Shown piece after piece: positions 62,150 through 64,000 of a stretch of 64,000 nt of DNA. Made by a program: the position numbers and the translations under genes. The stretch is taken from the NCBI RefSeq assembly GCF_017351175.1, contig NZ_JAFMPN010000002.1, positions 1 through 64,000 on the forward strand, written 5' to 3'. Origin of the DNA: Desulfovibrio sp. Huiquan2017 (lineage in GTDB: Bacteria; Desulfobacterota; Desulfovibrionia; Desulfovibrionales; Desulfovibrionaceae). Under the pieces are notes generated by a model. The model made no database searches and was not told the DNA's origin. It saw only the letters and a list, made by a program, of their open reading frames with translations. How positions within the stretch are numbered: position 1 is the first letter of the stretch; every line of letters begins with the position of its first letter.

Positions 62150-62782
62150 TTACACGCGTGATTTCACGGCATTGACGCCGCCCAGGGCGAAGCGGACCAC
62201 GTGGTCTACGAATTCGTCCACATCCATGTCCACGTTGGGCCGTTGCGGCGTAAGCCGGTCCAGGATGGGCTGGGTCAGCAGGTGGTCGAGGGTCAGGGCC
62301 CAGATATTGGAGCTGCAATAGGCCAGGGTGTGGTCCGGCACGTCCGGCCCCAGGATCTTTTGCAGGATGTCGCGCAGTTCATTGGCTCGCGGCTGGACCT
62401 GATGGCGGATGAGGATGTCGAGGTTGTGGCTCGGCTTGGCCATTTCACGCAGGAAAATGGCCCACTTCTGGGCGATCTGTCCGGTGCTCTGGGTGTAGAT
62501 TTCCTCGACCAGCCCCTTGATGAAGCGGTAGAGCCGTTCTTCCGGGGGCAGGTTGGGGTCGTCGCTGGATATCCACTCCTCGCCCATGGGGAAGATCGCT
62601 TCGAGAACCGCCGCGTACAACCCGTCCTTGCTGCCGTAATGATAGTTTACCGCCGCCACGTTGGCCTTGGCCAGGCCGCAGATGTCCCGCACCGTGGCCG
62701 AGTCGAAGCCCTTGTCCGCAAAAACCTCCATGGCGGCGAGCAAAAGGGCGGTTTTGGTATTGACGTCCGGGGATTCGTTCAT
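62150..62782 (-). CDS. TetR-family transcriptional regulator
   Basis: 210 residues. The N-terminal helix-turn-helix reads LLAAMEVFADKGFDSATVRD then ICGLAKANVAAVNYHYGSKD, typical of TetR. The C-terminal ligand domain looks like the CerR/DUF1956 group (WAIFLREMAKPSHNLDILIR). The gene starts divergently from ispH, with 146 bp between start codons, and is followed by the cyclotransferase-like gene. Its target could be either side. The ligand is unknown. Confidence 0.93.
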   Translation of the reverse strand: MNESPDVNTKTALLLAAMEVFADKGFDSATVRDICGLAKANVAAVNYHYGSKDGLYAAVLEAIFPMGEEWISSDDPNLPPEERLYRFIKGLVEEIYTQSTGQIAQKWAIFLREMAKPSHNLDILIRHQVQPRANELRDILQKILGPDVPDHTLAYCSSNIWALTLDHLLTQPILDRLTPQRPNVDMDVDEFVDHVVRFALGGVNAVKSRV

Positions 62783-62928
62783 AATTAATAGCCTGCGGGC
62801 GCGAAATACGCCGTCTGAATTGCTTGAAACATATGTTTGCCGAATTCTATATCCCCGAGAGGTATCGGCAAGTCAAGGGTTTTCCCGGAACCGATCAGTC
62901 CCCGCAAACCCGCCAAGGAGTACTGCCA

Positions 62929-63777
62929 GTGGAAGTCATTCTAGCCGAAACCGCCGGGTTCTGCATGGGGGTGGGAATGGCCTTGACCAAACTCGACCAG
63001 TTGGTCAACGAGCCGGACGGACACCTCATCTATATCCTCGGCCCCATCATCCATAATCCCCAGGTGCTCAAGCGCTATGCCGACAAGGGCGTGATCATGG
63101 TCCATGACCCCGCCGATGTCCCGGTCGGGGCGCACGTGGTCATCCGCGCCCACGGCATCACCCGTCAGGTGGAGGCGGCCCTGCGCAAACGCAAGGTGCG
63201 CATCAAGGACGCCACCTGCCCCCGGGTCAAGAAGGCCCAGTTGCTCATCGAACGCAATACCGCCGACAACGGCGAATTGCTCCTTTACGGCGAGGCCGAG
63301 CACCCCGAGGTGGCCGGACTGGTCAGTTATGCCCAGCATGGGCATTTCGTCTTCGGGTCCGCCGAAGAATTGGCCCGGCACCGGCTCACCCCGGACAGGC
63401 GGTACGTCCTGGCCGCCCAGACCACCCAGGATCGAGTCCGTTTCGAGAGCATCGCCGCCGACCTGACCGGACGCGACGACGTGGAAGTGACCGTGCTCGA
63501 AACCATCTGCGACGCCACCAAGCTGCGCCAGATCGAGGCCAGGGAACTGGCCGAAGACGTGGACTTCATGGTTGTGGTCGGCGGCTACAACAGCGGCAAC
63601 ACCCGCCGCCTCGCACAGGTGGTCGCCGAACGGGGCACACCCTGCAAGCATGTGGAAACGGCGGAGGAACTGCCGCTCACCGATCTTGCCCGGTACAAGC
63701 GGATCGGGGTCACTGCGGGGGCTTCCACCCCCCGTATCCTCATCGACAGGGTCCTCTCCGACCTGAAGTCCTTGTAG
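62929..63777 (+). CDS. ispH: 4-hydroxy-3-methylbut-2-enyl diphosphate reductase
   Basis: 282 residues from a GTG at 62929, which has AAGGAG at the right distance; the open frame runs 35 codons further upstream without homology. The three [4Fe-4S] cysteines are in AETAGFCMGVGMALT (C12), IKDATCPRVKKAQ and LETICDATKLRQIEA. Substrate-binding residues appear in GPIIHNPQV and YGEAEHPEVAGL. The enzyme makes IPP and DMAPP from HMBPP, the last step of the pathway begun by dxs. Confidence 0.96.
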   Translation: MEVILAETAGFCMGVGMALTKLDQLVNEPDGHLIYILGPIIHNPQVLKRYADKGVIMVHDPADVPVGAHVVIRAHGITRQVEAALRKRKVRIKDATCPRVKKAQLLIERNTADNGELLLYGEAEHPEVAGLVSYAQHGHFVFGSAEELARHRLTPDRRYVLAAQTTQDRVRFESIAADLTGRDDVEVTVLETICDATKLRQIEARELAEDVDFMVVVGGYNSGNTRRLAQVVAERGTPCKHVETAEELPLTDLARYKRIGVTAGASTPRILIDRVLSDLKSL

Positions 63778-64000
63778 GGAAAAGGCCGTCAGCGGCCGGG
63801 AAATAACCGGGAAAGCGGTGTGCTGAAGGCCCGTCGAAGGCCGCGAAATGGGGCCAGGCGGTCCCGGACCGGGTTTTGCACCGGGAGCTGACCCTGGCCC
63901 CGCTCGGGACGGTTCGGGCATCCTGACCGCGTTGCAGGTACCACGGGCCGCAGTGGAGGGCTTAGGTCCGGGGAACGCGGCCTCTCCTGGTATGATGCCG

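Noticed and set aside
63778-64000. Possible gene start after ispH
   Set aside because: No ribosome-binding site with a sustained coding frame or recognisable protein; nothing supported in these 223 bases.

Overview
The window looks like chromosome of a Desulfovibrio-type sulfate reducer (Desulfovibrionales, perhaps Pseudodesulfovibrio). This is inferred from GC-rich codon use, an energy-converting Ech [NiFe]-hydrogenase operon, a rubredoxin:oxygen oxidoreductase-type flavodiiron protein, an FmdE-family protein and many chemotaxis and two-component genes. I cannot name the species from sequence alone.

Positions 1-2741 stand apart. They are visibly more A+T-rich and carry a CBS-domain protein, an HPP-family membrane protein and a flavodiiron protein, followed by a broken cupin gene. 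Read on the minus strand, 2741 to 2456 is a degenerate right end of a Tn7-like transposon. It has a TGTGGG terminus, three contiguous 20-bp TnsB-site-like repeats, a stem-loop, and a frameshifted, truncated tnsA. The end lies 6 bp past the stop codon of a GlmS-like gene, which is where attTn7 is expected. The accessory genes to the left are therefore probably cargo of a dead Tn7-like element whose left end is outside the window.

2748-20204 is mostly signalling. It holds the enlarged GlmS-like amidotransferase; a periplasmic binding protein, hybrid histidine kinase, CheY-like regulator and HD-GYP protein in one run; a DUF885 protein and CheV; an autotransporter; and an NtrC-type regulator with its kinase. 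20377-28901 holds an acylphosphatase-like protein without its catalytic arginine, small secreted proteins, an FmdB zinc ribbon, purB-pyrE, and a three-gene peptidoglycan-trimming operon. That operon resembles the Csd6/Csd4 (Pgp2/Pgp1) cell-shape system and has an unknown membrane protein between the two enzymes.

29011-33429 carries a PAP2 phosphatase, glycerate 2-kinase with a hydroxypyruvate/glyoxylate reductase, tRNA-Arg(ACG), a flavin split-barrel protein and a PAPS-reductase-family protein. 33751-38895 is the six-gene Ech hydrogenase operon. 38976-42479 is an FmdE protein with a FecBCD-type metal ABC transporter, followed by a chemoreceptor.

44914-64000 is largely housekeeping: ispG-proS; two tandem LysE exporters; xseA, two M23 peptidases, a membrane protein, xseB, ispA and dxs; YchJ; ArfB; a DEDD exonuclease; two unknown proteins; lgt; a glutamine cyclotransferase-like protein; a TetR regulator; and ispH. 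Four isoprenoid genes (ispG, ispA, dxs, ispH) lie in this last third. The final 220 bases hold nothing I recognise.
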